From contig NZ_AP022581.1 of the NCBI RefSeq assembly GCF_010731535.1, forward strand, positions 4,535,952-4,599,951: a stretch of DNA of 64,000 bases, given 5' to 3'. A program made the position numbers and the translations under genes. The notes under the pieces are model-generated. The model was not told the DNA's origin and did not search any database. It worked only from the letters and a program-made list of their open reading frames with translations. Each line of letters starts with the position of its first letter. Position 1 is the stretch's first letter. Below are positions 1 to 12,495 of this stretch, piece after piece. Origin of the DNA: Mycobacterium lacus (GTDB taxonomy: Bacteria > Actinomycetota > Actinomycetes > Mycobacteriales > Mycobacteriaceae).

Positions 1-8
1 GGCGGGGC

Positions 9-431
9 ATGCAGCAAACAGAATGGGCGCCTCGCGCAACGGGAATCGCTGGTTGTGGAGCCGCTGGGATCCTGATGGCTATCGCCAGCGTGACCTTGGT
101 CACAGACCCGCCGGGCCGCGTGATGACCGGCATTGCCGCGCTGGGTCTGATCTTGTTTGCCGGCGTCTCGTGGCGCGCACGCCCAAAACTGGCAATTACC
201 CCCGCGGGCCTGGCGATCCGAGGGTGGTTCCGGACGCAGTCATTGCGTCGCCCCGATATCAAGATCATTCGGATCACCGAGTTTCGCCGCTTGGGCCGCA
301 AGATGCGGTTGCTCGAGATCGAAACAACCGGCGGCGGGCTGCTGATCTTGTCCCGTTGGGACCTTGGCACCGACCCGCTGGACGTGCTTGACGCGCTCAC
401 CGCGTCGGGTTACGCCGGCCCGGGAACCTGA
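9..431 (+). CDS. PH-domain membrane protein, Rv0010c-like
   Basis: Small protein of 140 residues. Two hydrophobic segments (about residues 12-30 and 38-52) are followed by a soluble part with a bacterial PH-like pattern (ITPAGLAIRGWF, then LEIETTGGGLLILSR). Position and orientation match M. tuberculosis Rv0010c, convergent with ppiA. Function is unknown; in Actinobacteria this membrane-anchored PH-like family lies near cell-division genes such as crgA, which would lie just off the left edge. The start is the ATG at 9, close to the window edge, so an earlier start cannot be excluded. Confidence 0.8.
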   Translation: MQQTEWAPRATGIAGCGAAGILMAIASVTLVTDPPGRVMTGIAALGLILFAGVSWRARPKLAITPAGLAIRGWFRTQSLRRPDIKIIRITEFRRLGRKMRLLEIETTGGGLLILSRWDLGTDPLDVLDALTASGYAGPGT

Positions 432-463
432 GCCGCGGGGCGGCGGGGTGGCGGCGCCTCAGG
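427..463. terminator. candidate bidirectional terminator hairpin
   Basis: Two convergent genes stop here. CCTGAG (427-432) pairs with CTCAGG (458-463), flanking a very G-rich loop and overlapping both stop codons. No U-tract is visible, as is common in mycobacteria, so the call rests on position and symmetry only. Confidence 0.3.
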
Positions 464-1007
464 AGATGGTGACGGATTCGATGACGACCGGGTCCGTCGG
501 CCGGTCGTTGCCGTCGGTGGGTGTCATCGAGATCGCGTCCACCACCCGCTGCGAGTCGGGGTCGGTCACCTCACCGAAGATCGTGTGGCGCCGGTTCAAG
601 TGCGGAGTCTTGCCGACGGTGATGAAGAACTGCGAGCCGTTGGTGCCTGGGCCCGCGTTGGCCATCGCCAGCAGGTAGGGCTTGTCGAACTGCAGCTCGG
701 GGTGAAATTCGTCGGCGAACTTGTAGCCCGGGCCGCCGCGGCCCGTCCCGGTGGGATCGCCGCCCTGGATCATGAAGCCCTTGATCACCCGGTGAAAGAC
801 CGCGCCATCGTAGAAGGGGCCGGACGGGCCGCCCGATGCGTTCTGGGTCGAATAGTCCTTCGTTCCCTGCGCCAGGCCCACGAAGTTGGCGACGGTCTTG
901 GGCGCATGGTTTCCGAACAGGGCGATCTTGATGTCTCCGCGGTTGGTGTGCAGTGTGGCAGTGGCGGTCTGAATGGGGCTGTTAGTCACGACAGCACAGT
1001 CTGCCAT
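459..1007 (-). CDS. ppiA: Peptidyl-prolyl cis-trans isomerase (cyclophilin)
   Basis: 182-residue single-domain cyclophilin that isomerises Xaa-Pro peptide bonds during protein folding. The cyclophilin core is visible: FHRVIKGFMIQGGDPTGTG carries the catalytic Arg, followed by LLAMANAGPGTNGSQFFIT and the RRHTIFGEV strand. The start ATG at 1007 gives MADCAVVTNSP, which aligns with the M. tuberculosis PpiA N-terminus and its usual length; an upstream in-frame start would add 29 unconserved Arg-rich residues. It is divergent from cwsA and convergent with the PH-domain gene, the same arrangement as in M. tuberculosis. Confidence 0.95.
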   Translation of the reverse strand: MADCAVVTNSPIQTATATLHTNRGDIKIALFGNHAPKTVANFVGLAQGTKDYSTQNASGGPSGPFYDGAVFHRVIKGFMIQGGDPTGTGRGGPGYKFADEFHPELQFDKPYLLAMANAGPGTNGSQFFITVGKTPHLNRRHTIFGEVTDPDSQRVVDAISMTPTDGNDRPTDPVVIESVTIS

Positions 1008-1149
1008 TACGCGCGCGCCGGGCCGCACCCGGGCGCGGCGCGCGCACAATGGTCCCGCTGGCGTCCCAATGGTGGCAGTCTGTTCAGATACCAATTGGGC
1101 CTCGGCTTGCGACAGACATGCTCCACTGGGCGATACGGAAAGGCGGCAG

Positions 1150-1581
1150 ATGAGCGCGAAGACGGAAACCCGGTTGACCCCTCGGGAGCGACTGACCCGA
1201 GGCCTGACCTATACGGCGGTCGGACCGGTGGACGTCACCCGGGGGGTCGTCGGGCTCGGGGTGCAGTCCGCGCAGTCGACCGCGTCGGAACTCCGCCGTC
1301 GCTACCGGGAAGGCCGGGTGGCCCGTGAACTCGCTGCGGCCCAGGAGACGATTGCCCAGGAGCTGGCCGCCGCGCAAGAGGTGGTCGCTAACTTGCCGCA
1401 GGTGATCCAGGAGGCGCGTCAGTCCCAGCGTCGTCACTTCAAGCGCCGCCCGTGGATCATCGCTGGGGCCGCCGTCGTGGTGCTGGTCGCCGGCGCCGTG
1501 ACATTCAGCATTGTCCGGCGCTCGATGCGTCCCGAGCCGTCGCCGCGCCCGCCCAGCGTCGACGTGCAACCACGTCCTTAG
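1150..1581 (+). CDS. cwsA: Cell wall synthesis protein CwsA
   Basis: 143 residues, close to the M. tuberculosis CwsA length of 145. A soluble N-terminal part includes an Ala/Glu-rich helix (AAAQETIAQELAAAQEVV) likely to form a coiled coil. A single C-terminal membrane segment (WIIAGAAVVVLVAGAVTF) is followed by a short Pro-rich tail. In mycobacteria CwsA interacts with the CrgA/Wag31 division and polar-growth machinery. I chose the ATG at 1150 because it begins MSAKTETRLTPRERL, the conserved N-terminus; earlier in-frame starts run into the ppiA promoter region. Confidence 0.9.
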   Translation: MSAKTETRLTPRERLTRGLTYTAVGPVDVTRGVVGLGVQSAQSTASELRRRYREGRVARELAAAQETIAQELAAAQEVVANLPQVIQEARQSQRRHFKRRPWIIAGAAVVVLVAGAVTFSIVRRSMRPEPSPRPPSVDVQPRP

Positions 1582-1655
1582 GGGTTTGCGCCGAGATTGC
1601 CGTGGGGCCGTGCTTCCGATACCAACCACGACCATGGCGGCAATCTCGACGCTTG

Positions 1656-1728
1656 TGGAGCCTAGGGGAATCGAACCCCTGACACCTGCCTTGCAAAGGC
1701 AGTGCTCTACCAACTGAGCTAAGGCCCC
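1656..1728 (-). tRNA. alaT: tRNA-Ala (anticodon TGC)
   Basis: 73-nt cloverleaf on the minus strand. The 5' GGGGCCT acceptor arm pairs with 3' AGGCTCC plus discriminator A. The D-arm AGCTCAGTTGGTAGAGC, an anticodon arm centred on TGC and the T-arm GGGGTTCGATTCCCC are all readable. CCA is not encoded. Together with tRNA-Ile it occupies the conserved slot between cwsA and the Rv0007-like gene. Confidence 0.95.
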
Positions 1729-1867
1729 TCGTCGCACCCCGGTTCGTGATCCGCCGCCACGTGCCAAACCTCGACGCCGCGTCGCGACCGCATCACCAGC
1801 GCCACTACGGCGATGACTATCAGCGGCAACGCGAATTTCACGCAACGTCTTGACGGGCACATGGTCG

Positions 1868-1941
1868 TGGGCCTAGGAGGACTCGAACCTCCGACCTCTT
1901 CGTTATCAGCGAAGCGCTCTAACCGCCTGAGCTATAGGCCC
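1868..1941 (-). tRNA. ileT: tRNA-Ile (anticodon GAT)
   Basis: 74-nt cloverleaf on the minus strand. GGGCCTA pairs with TAGGCCC, with discriminator A. The anticodon loop contains CTGATAA and the T-arm is GGAGGTTCGAGTCCTCC. It lies 139 bp from tRNA-Ala and is transcribed first, after the gyrA-side gene. Confidence 0.95.
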
Positions 1942-2055
1942 GTACTCGCGTATGGCCGAGCGACGAGATTACCGCAATCGCCACCCGACTCCCAAAACCG
2001 CGTGGCGATCGCAAGCGCGGCAACGCCGGGCGCTGGGGGTCGCCGCTCATCCGAA

Positions 2056-2955
2056 CTAGTCCCGGTCTGCCAGCGTCACTTCGATGCCGCCGATCAGGTC
2101 GGTCGCCAGGTTGTAGACGAACGCCGCGATGGTGGCCATCGCGGTCATCAGCACGATATTGACCAGCCCGATCAGCGCGGCTCCGCCGAAGATGGTGCCG
2201 CTGGAGACGAGTTCGCCGCTGCTGCCGCTGGTGTTGTTCAACAGGTCACCGACGTTGCTGTTGAGCTTGGCCCACACCCCCATACCGCCGAGGACCAGGT
2301 ACAGGAAGGCCACCGCGATCATCCAGACGAAGAACAGCGCCACCGACAGGAGCAGCGACACCTTCAGCGTGCTCCACGGATCGATGCGACGGATCTGCAT
2401 GCTGGCCCGCACGGGTCCTCCCCGCGTTCGCCGGGACACCTGCACACGCGATTCGCGGATATCTCGAGCTTCCGGGGTCGCAGACCGGCCAGCACCCGAG
2501 GCGCCCGACGCCTCCGAGGGGAGGTCGGGCGGGGGCTTGCGTTGCGGGGCGCGGGGAATCGGGCCAGACAAATCGGGCAATTCGCTGGCGTAGGCCTCCA
2601 CGGGCGGGCCGTCGTTACGTGCCGGCATGCTGTCGGGCTCCGGGGGTGGGGTCTTGACCGGCCCGGTGGTTGGGCCGCCCGCCGGCGCCGCCGTGCCGGA
2701 GATGAAGCGATTCAGCCGTTCGTCAGCGCTGAGCGGTGGGCTCGGCAACCGGGTCTCGGCGTGTGGTTCCGGCGGCGGGCGATGCGTTGCGTAGGACGCG
2801 CGGGTGGCGCCGCGCTGCCGCGGCGGCCCGTCTGACGGATCCGGGATACGGGCCGGTCCGGTCGCGGCCCGGTGTGCACCGGCACGCTCGACCGAACCGT
2901 CCCCGTTCAGGGGGTCGCCCATTCTGGGGACGCCCGGCTCGTTCGGTGAAGTCAC
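2056..2955 (-). CDS. DUF3566 membrane protein, Rv0007-like
   Basis: 299 residues. A long Pro/Arg/Gly-rich, probably disordered cytoplasmic N-terminal half (residues 1-175) precedes a DUF3566-type membrane domain. Two hydrophobic segments are visible, WSTLKVSLLLSVALFFVWMI and IFGGAALIGLVNIVLMTAMA, separated by a soluble loop (KLNSNVGDLLNNTSG). It sits 102 bp downstream of gyrA on the same strand, as Rv0007 does. The molecular role is not established; the family is an actinobacterial transmembrane protein linked by context to gyrase and tRNA genes. The ATG at 2955 gives MTSPNEPG and a length near the 304 of M. tuberculosis. Confidence 0.88.
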   Translation of the reverse strand: MTSPNEPGVPRMGDPLNGDGSVERAGAHRAATGPARIPDPSDGPPRQRGATRASYATHRPPPEPHAETRLPSPPLSADERLNRFISGTAAPAGGPTTGPVKTPPPEPDSMPARNDGPPVEAYASELPDLSGPIPRAPQRKPPPDLPSEASGASGAGRSATPEARDIRESRVQVSRRTRGGPVRASMQIRRIDPWSTLKVSLLLSVALFFVWMIAVAFLYLVLGGMGVWAKLNSNVGDLLNNTSGSSGELVSSGTIFGGAALIGLVNIVLMTAMATIAAFVYNLATDLIGGIEVTLADRD

Positions 2956-3057
2956 CCCGACTCCTCACATGTATCCCTGGCCGCCCGGGCGATCCAGTCA
3001 CAATTTATGGTCGGGCTGAGTCTAGTTGCCCGGCCCTCCTTCGCGGCCATCCGCCGG

Positions 3058-6783
<3,726 letters not shown>

Positions 6784-6793
6784 CTAGGCAGTC

Positions 6794-8821
6794 CTAAACG
6801 TCGAGAAAGCGAACGTCTTTGGCATTGCGAGTGATAAAGCTGCGTCGGGCATCGACATCCTCGCCCATCAGGATGGAGAACAGCTCGTCGGCGGACGCGG
6901 CGTCGTCCAGGGTGACCTGACGCAGCACCCGAACCGACGGATCCATCGTGGTTTCCCACAACTCCTTGGCGTCCATTTCACCCAGACCCTTGTAGCGCTG
7001 GATGCCGTCCTCCTTGTTGATCTTCTTGCCGGCCTTCAGCCCCGCCTCCAGCAGGCCGTCGCGCTCGCGGTCGGAGTAGGCGAACTCGGGATCGCTGCGC
7101 TGCCACTTCAGCTTGTACAACGGCGGCTGCGCCAGGAACACATGCCCGTTCTCGATCAGCGGTCGCATGAACCGGAACAACAACGTCAGCAACAACGTGG
7201 AGATGTGCTGGCCGTCCACGTCGGCGTCGGCCATCAGCACGATCTTGTGGTAGCGCAATTTGGTGATGTCGAATTCGTCATGAATCCCGGTACCGAGCGC
7301 AGTGATGATCGCCTGGACTTCGGTGTTCTTCAGCACCCGGTCGATCCGGGCTTTCTCGACGTTGATGATCTTGCCGCGCAACGGAAGGATCGCTTGGAAC
7401 ATCGAATCACGGCCACTTTTGGCCGAGCCGCCGGCCGAGTCACCTTCTACTACATACAGTTCCGACTTGCGGGGATCGGTCGAACGGCAGTCGGCCAGCT
7501 TGCCCGGTAGTCCACCAAGGTCGGTGGCGCTCTTGCGGCGCACCAATTCTCGTGCCTTACGAGCCGCGATGCGGGCTTGCGCCGAGGAAACCGCCTTGTT
7601 GACAACGACTTTGGCATCCGCGGGGTTGGCCTCGAACCAGTGTGTCAGCTGCTCGTTGCAGACTTTCTGGACAAACGACTTGACTTCGGTGTTGCCGAGC
7701 TTGGTCTTGGTCTGGCCCTCGAACTGCGGTTCGCTGACCTTGACCGAAATGACCGCGGCCAGGCCTTCACGGATGTCGTCGCCGGTCAGGTTGGGGTCCT
7801 TGTCCTTCAACAGTTTGCGATCCTTGGCGTATTTGTTCACCACGGACGTCAGTGCGCTGCGAAAGCCCTCTTCGTGGGTCCCGCCTTCGTGGGTGTTGAT
7901 CGTGTTGGCGAAGGTGTGCACCGACTCCGAGTAGCCGGCATTCCACTGCATCGCGATCTCGACTTCGTGGCCAGGCCCCTTGCCGGAGAAATCCACGATG
8001 CTGCCGTGAATGGCGTTCTTGGTGCGGTTGATGTGCTTGACGTAGTCGACCAGGCCGCCAGGGTAGTGAAACGTGCGGCGCTTGACCTTATGCGGCGCAG
8101 CGGATTCGGCGGCACGTTCGCTGGCCGATTTCGGTGCCTCGGCGACGTCGCTGACGACCTCGTCGACGACCTCGTCCTGGGTGACGCGCTCGTCGGTGAG
8201 ATTGATGGTCAGCCCCTTGTTGAGGAACGCCATTTCCTGCAGCCGGCGCGCGACGGTTTCGAAGTCGTACTCCGTGGTCTCGAACACGTTGGGGTCGGCC
8301 CAGAACCGCACCGTGGAACCGGTCTTCTTGGTCGCCGCCCCTTTCTGCAGGCCCACCGGTTCCGACTGCTTGTAGGTCTGCGTCCACTCGTACCCGTCAC
8401 GCTTGATCTCGACCTCGAGGCGGGTGGAAAGCGCGTTGACCACCGAAACCCCGACGCCGTGCAAACCACCCGATATCGCATAGGCGTCGGAGTCGAACTT
8501 GCCGCCGGCGTGCAGTTGCGTCATGACGACGTCGACGGTGGGTATCCCCGAGGCGTGCATCGCGACCGGGATGCCGCGGCCGTCGTCGGCGACTTCGACT
8601 CCGCCGTCCTCGAGCAGGGTCACGTTCACGGTGGTTGCGTAACCGGCCATCGCCTCGTCGACCGCGTTGTCCACGACCTCCCAGACAAGGTGGTGCAACC
8701 CACGCTCGCCGGTGGACCCGATGTACATGCCCGGGCGTTTGCGAACCGCCTCGAGCCCTTCGAGGATGGTGATGGATGCGGCGTCGTACTCGTCTTGGGC
8801 CTTCTTCTTCTGGGCAGCCAC
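6794..8821 (-). CDS. gyrB: DNA gyrase subunit B
   Basis: 675 residues from the GTG at 8821. The ATPase (GHKL) motifs are EVVDNAVDEAMAG, DDGRGIPV and GGLHGVGVSVVN; the TOPRIM motifs are EGDSAGGSAKSGRD and MADADVDGQHI; the tail carries RYKGLGEMDAKELWETTMDP. GyrB supplies ATP hydrolysis and the metal site for the A2B2 gyrase. The frame is open to an ATG at 8884, but the GTG is preceded by a strong AAGGAGAG ribosome site 10 nt away and reproduces the 675-residue M. tuberculosis start (VAAQKKKAQDEY), so I prefer it. It is transcribed ahead of gyrA with a 10-bp gap. Confidence 0.97.
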   Translation of the reverse strand: MAAQKKKAQDEYDAASITILEGLEAVRKRPGMYIGSTGERGLHHLVWEVVDNAVDEAMAGYATTVNVTLLEDGGVEVADDGRGIPVAMHASGIPTVDVVMTQLHAGGKFDSDAYAISGGLHGVGVSVVNALSTRLEVEIKRDGYEWTQTYKQSEPVGLQKGAATKKTGSTVRFWADPNVFETTEYDFETVARRLQEMAFLNKGLTINLTDERVTQDEVVDEVVSDVAEAPKSASERAAESAAPHKVKRRTFHYPGGLVDYVKHINRTKNAIHGSIVDFSGKGPGHEVEIAMQWNAGYSESVHTFANTINTHEGGTHEEGFRSALTSVVNKYAKDRKLLKDKDPNLTGDDIREGLAAVISVKVSEPQFEGQTKTKLGNTEVKSFVQKVCNEQLTHWFEANPADAKVVVNKAVSSAQARIAARKARELVRRKSATDLGGLPGKLADCRSTDPRKSELYVVEGDSAGGSAKSGRDSMFQAILPLRGKIINVEKARIDRVLKNTEVQAIITALGTGIHDEFDITKLRYHKIVLMADADVDGQHISTLLLTLLFRFMRPLIENGHVFLAQPPLYKLKWQRSDPEFAYSDRERDGLLEAGLKAGKKINKEDGIQRYKGLGEMDAKELWETTMDPSVRVLRQVTLDDAASADELFSILMGEDVDARRSFITRNAKDVRFLDV

Positions 8822-9066
8822 GGTCCGAATGCTCTCCTTGGGGTTGCATGCGAGCGGTTCAGTCACCGCAGCGGTCGCATCCATCCACTCTACCGTGATC
8901 GGGCCTCCGCACCGGTTCTCCGGGCGCGTTTCTACCTATCTGGCCGCGCCGTGTGCTCGATATCTTTATTCCCGTCGCGTCCCGACGTCGGCGACGGCGG
9001 TCCGTCCCGTCTTAGCGGCTCTGAGCCGCTGGCCGCCCCTCGCTTGTTCGACCCGCCGGGCTGGGC

Positions 9067-9594
9067 TCAGCCATACGTGTCGCGCGGCCCGCGGCCGGCG
9101 ATGTGCCGCGGTCCCTTGCGCCACGACGGCGCCGCCGGACCGGTGATTTTCACCGAGGTCACCACGCCGTTGCCGACGGCGGCCGCGATCCTGGCCAGCA
9201 ACTGACCTTGCATGATTCGCAACTGGGTGGCCCACGCGGTCGATTCCGCCGTCACACTCAGCACGCCATCGACCAGCGCAGTCGGGGTGGCGTGATCGGC
9301 GATCTGCTGCCCGACCACCGAACTCCACTGACCGAGCACGGTGCCCTCGGCAACGCGCACCAACCAGCCCCGTTTTTTCGCCAACTCGCGCGCCGCCCTA
9401 CCCAGCGGTTGCGGGTCACGCACGTCGGGGCCGGGTCCCGACCAGCTCCGCCGCCGCCCGGGCACACCGCGCGGCGCAACCGGCACCGCGCGCCCCAGCC
9501 CGGCATTCTGTCCGCGCGCCCGCGCGGCCGCCCGCGCTTCCTCCAGCGTCCGCCTGACCAAATCGACATCACTGCCGTCGCCGCAGCCGGTCAC
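9067..9594 (-). CDS. DUF721 (DciA-like) protein, Rv0004-like
   Basis: 175 residues. A basic, Arg/Ala-rich N-terminal half precedes the DUF721 domain, with DPQPLGRAARELAKKRGW, then VLGQWSSVVGQQIADHATPT and STAWATQLRIMQGQLLARI. DUF721/DciA proteins are helicase-loading partners of DnaB in many bacteria that lack DnaC, consistent with its place in the dnaA-dnaN-recF set. The start ATG overlaps the recF stop by 4 nt (ATGA), indicating translational coupling. The C-terminal RKGPRHIAGRGPRDTYG is conserved with M. tuberculosis Rv0004. Confidence 0.9.
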   Translation of the reverse strand: MTGCGDGSDVDLVRRTLEEARAAARARGQNAGLGRAVPVAPRGVPGRRRSWSGPGPDVRDPQPLGRAARELAKKRGWLVRVAEGTVLGQWSSVVGQQIADHATPTALVDGVLSVTAESTAWATQLRIMQGQLLARIAAAVGNGVVTSVKITGPAAPSWRKGPRHIAGRGPRDTYG

Positions 9595-10736
9595 GGTTGC
9601 ACCACCGATACCCGACCGGTGTCCCCCTCACGCAGATCGATACACACCCGCCTAGCGTCCCAGCCCCCGGGGATGTCGTCCAGCACCGCCGCGGTCACCA
9701 AGACCTGCTCGGCCGATTCCGCGACCGTCGCCAACGCGCGACGACGGGCGTCGTCCAGTTCCGCGAATACGTCGTCGAGTAAGAGCACCGGCTCGCCACC
9801 ATCCGCACGCAACAGCTCGTGGGACGCCAACCGCAGCGCCACCGCCAACGACCACGATTCCCCATGGCTGGCAAAGCCTTTGGCGGGTTGATCACCCAGG
9901 TGCAATTCCAGGTCGTCCCGGTGTGGACCAACCAGACACATCCCCCGCTCTAGTTCGGCGTCGCGCCGCGCCACCAGTGCGGCCAACAACGCCGCTTCGA
10001 GAAACTCACGATCGGATTCGTCGCCTAAACCATGCACGCTGGCGCGATAACCGATCGAAGCCGTACCCGATCCCGGCGCCAAATGCTGGTACGCCTTTTC
10101 CAGTTCCGGCGCCAGCTGATTCACCAAATCGATACGGGCGGACATCAATGCGGCGCCGTGCTCGGCCAGGCGACTGTCCCACACGTCGAGTGTGTCCAGC
10201 ACTGCGCGGTCGCCTCGGTACCGTGCACCCGTCACGGACTTCAGCAGCGCGGTCCGCTGGCGTAGCACCCTCTCGTAATCGGCCCGTACGCCCGCGATCG
10301 TTGGCCGGCGCACGGTCGCCAGGTCATCCAGATAACGGCGCCGCGCCGCCGGATCGCCACGAACCAAAGCCAGGTCTTCCGGGGCGAACAACACGGCCCG
10401 CAACACTCCGATCACGTCGCGCGTGCTGCGCACCGGCGACCGGTTCAACCGTGCCTTGTTGGCCCGCCCGGCGGCGATCTCCAGGTCAACCGCACACTCC
10501 CTGCCCTCGTTCACGACAATCGTCGACACCACGGCGCGCTCGGCGCCCGCGCGAATCAGCGGCATATCCGTCCCCACCCGGTGCGATCCAAGAGTCGACG
10601 AAAACCACAGCGCCTCAACTAGATTAGTCTTGCCAAAGCCATTGGGTCCGACGAACACCGTGCGGCCTGGCCACAATTCGAGGTCCGCGCGGGCCCAGGA
10701 TCGAAAGTCACGCAATCCCAAATGCCGGACGTACAC
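9591..10736 (-). CDS. recF: DNA replication and repair protein RecF
   Basis: 381 residues (M. tuberculosis 385). SMC-like ATPase that helps load RecA at single-strand gaps. The Walker A motif GPNGFGKTN is at residues 30-38, the ABC signature region includes SHGESWSLAVALRLA, and Walker B is VLLLDDVFAELD. The ATG start gives MYVRHLGLRDFRSW, the canonical N-terminus. It lies 31 bp after dnaN and overlaps the following DUF721 gene by 4 nt. Confidence 0.96.
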   Translation of the reverse strand: MYVRHLGLRDFRSWARADLELWPGRTVFVGPNGFGKTNLVEALWFSSTLGSHRVGTDMPLIRAGAERAVVSTIVVNEGRECAVDLEIAAGRANKARLNRSPVRSTRDVIGVLRAVLFAPEDLALVRGDPAARRRYLDDLATVRRPTIAGVRADYERVLRQRTALLKSVTGARYRGDRAVLDTLDVWDSRLAEHGAALMSARIDLVNQLAPELEKAYQHLAPGSGTASIGYRASVHGLGDESDREFLEAALLAALVARRDAELERGMCLVGPHRDDLELHLGDQPAKGFASHGESWSLAVALRLASHELLRADGGEPVLLLDDVFAELDDARRRALATVAESAEQVLVTAAVLDDIPGGWDARRVCIDLREGDTGRVSVVQP

Positions 10737-10767
10737 CTGCTTTGACGCCTTTTCGCCGGAACCGCGA

Positions 10768-11967
10768 TCAACCCGGTAACCGAACCGGCATCAACAGGTA
10801 GACGTAGTCGGTCGGCACGGCGGGGAAGGGACCGCTGCCCGTCACCGGGCAGTCGTCATCCGACACCGGGCGCAGCAAGGCGGGCTTACCCGGGGACGTG
10901 AAACCGAACGACACCCGCTCCGAATGCAGCGACCCCAAGCCATCGGTCAGATAATTCGGGTTGAACGCGATCGTCAGCGGTTCCCCGACGAAGTCGACGG
11001 CAAGGTCCTCCTCGGCGCGACCGACATCGTCGGCGCCGGCGGACAGCCGTAGCATGCCGTCCGTAAACTGCATGCGCACCTGTGCGCCCCGATCTGCCAC
11101 CAAGGCGACCAACTTGATCGCCTCGGTCAACTCGGCCACATCGATAGTGGCCACCGCGGTGTGTTCGGCCGGCAACAACTGCCGAAACTTCGGGAACTCC
11201 GCGTCAAGCAGGCGGGTGGTGCTGCGCTTGCCGTTGCCGCTGATGCCGAGCAACCCATCCTTCCCGACGCCCATTCCGGCCCCCAGCGACAGACGAACAT
11301 CGGAACCATCGGTCCCGCCTTTGGCGGCCTCCGCCAGCGTCTTGGCCGGCACCAGCACCGCCGCTTCGACATCGGGTGACAACGCCGACCATGTCAGCTC
11401 GCGGACCGCCAGACGAAATCTGTCGGTGGCGGCCAAAACGACCGTCTCACCGGAGATCTCGACCCGGATACCCGTCAGCATGGGCAACGTATCGTCGCGG
11501 CCTGCCGCAATGGCGACCTGACCGATCGCCTCGGCGAACAGCTCCGCCGGCAACGTCCCGGTGTCTTCCGGAAGGGTGGGCAGCGTCGGGTAGTCCTCGA
11601 CCGCCATCGTCGGCAACGAGAACCTGGCATTTCCGCAGGTCAGCGAGACCCGGTTGCCGTCCACATAGAAGTCAACGGGCTTGTTCGGTAGCGCCCGGGT
11701 GATGTCGGACAACAACCGTCCAGACACCAAAACTGTTCCGGGAGAATCGATTTCAGCTGCAATCTGTGCCTCGGCGGACACCTCGTAGTCGAATCCGGAG
11801 ATCGTCAAGCCCCGGTCCGAGGCGGTTAACAACACCCCCGACAACACCGGTACGGCCGGCCGGGTGGGAAGGTTTTTCGCCACCCACGACACCGCATCAG
11901 CAAAGGACTCACGCGCCAGCCGAAACTTCAGATCGGTAAGGCCGGCTCTTGTCATCGCCGCGTCCAT
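10768..11967 (-). CDS. dnaN: DNA polymerase III beta sliding clamp
   Basis: 399 residues, close to the M. tuberculosis clamp of 402. The three-fold clamp is recognisable from LARESFADAVSWVAKNLPTR at the N-terminus through GRDDTLPMLTGIRVE and TDRFRLAVREL to the C-terminal YLLMPVRLPG that forms the partner-binding pocket. I chose the ATG at 11967 (MDAAMTRAGLTDLKF), with AAGGGA upstream, rather than the extension to 12054, because the extension is unlike any clamp N-terminus and enters the oriC region. Confidence 0.96.
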   Translation of the reverse strand: MDAAMTRAGLTDLKFRLARESFADAVSWVAKNLPTRPAVPVLSGVLLTASDRGLTISGFDYEVSAEAQIAAEIDSPGTVLVSGRLLSDITRALPNKPVDFYVDGNRVSLTCGNARFSLPTMAVEDYPTLPTLPEDTGTLPAELFAEAIGQVAIAAGRDDTLPMLTGIRVEISGETVVLAATDRFRLAVRELTWSALSPDVEAAVLVPAKTLAEAAKGGTDGSDVRLSLGAGMGVGKDGLLGISGNGKRSTTRLLDAEFPKFRQLLPAEHTAVATIDVAELTEAIKLVALVADRGAQVRMQFTDGMLRLSAGADDVGRAEEDLAVDFVGEPLTIAFNPNYLTDGLGSLHSERVSFGFTSPGKPALLRPVSDDDCPVTGSGPFPAVPTDYVYLLMPVRLPG

Positions 11968-12495
11968 AGCGTCCCTTCGCCTAACAACGAGTCGAAAATC
12001 GATGGCTAGCTTGCCCGCTAGCGTTGGGGCCCCGCTGGCGGACGCCGGTGGCATGCCATCCGACCCGGCGCCCGCAACGGCAGTCGAACAACAACCGTAG
12101 AGCTTCTAGCGCCAACTTGAAAGCTAATCGCTAACGGTGACAAGCCTCACCAACCATGCTCGTCCGGCGGCTGTGCTGGGGCCTGTGCAAGAGGTGTCCC
12201 CAGCGCCGTACTTCAAAGGGAAAACTACGAAATGATCTCAATATTAGTAGTAAGGGTTGTGCATATTGGGGACAGTTTGGTCTTGACGCTGCTAGGGGTG
12301 AGCTGGGGGTGTGGACGAGCGCGTGGATAACTGGGTGCTGTGTGTTGGCGCCCTGGGGATGCAACGGGGCTGTGCACCGAACTACCACGGATTCGGCATG
12401 GTTGGCCGACCTTGTACACAAGGATGCGCACACCGCCGGGGATGGGGCTGGTGCGACCGCCGGGAAGGAAGTTGTTTGAAGAAAATTACCGACAG
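11968..12495. other. Chromosomal replication origin oriC (dnaA-dnaN intergenic)
   Basis: 528 bp without a gene between dnaA and dnaN, the location of oriC in mycobacteria. DnaA-box-like 9-mers, mostly one or two mismatches from TTGTCCACA or its complement, lie at 12184-12192, 12258-12266, 12311-12319, 12322-12330 (CGTGGATAA), 12371-12379 and 12412-12420 (TTGTACACA). An unusually AT-rich stretch for this genome, 12213-12266, is a plausible unwinding element. The dnaN promoter must also lie here. Short open frames in this stretch have no coding character. Confidence 0.85.

Noticed and set aside
8822..8884. Upstream ATG start for gyrB at 8884
   Set aside because: The GTG at 8821 has a strong ribosome site and gives the conserved N-terminus; the extra 21 residues are not GyrB-like.
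7577..9205. 542-codon plus-strand frame opposite gyrB
   Set aside because: It is the antisense of gyrB and its upstream region; no start site, no domain, and gyrB is certain.
11968..12054. N-terminal extension of dnaN to 12054
   Set aside because: No clamp homologue begins this way and it would consume the dnaN leader next to oriC.
12156..12479. Short open frames inside the dnaA-dnaN region
   Set aside because: They overlap DnaA boxes and the AT-rich element of oriC and have no conserved protein character.
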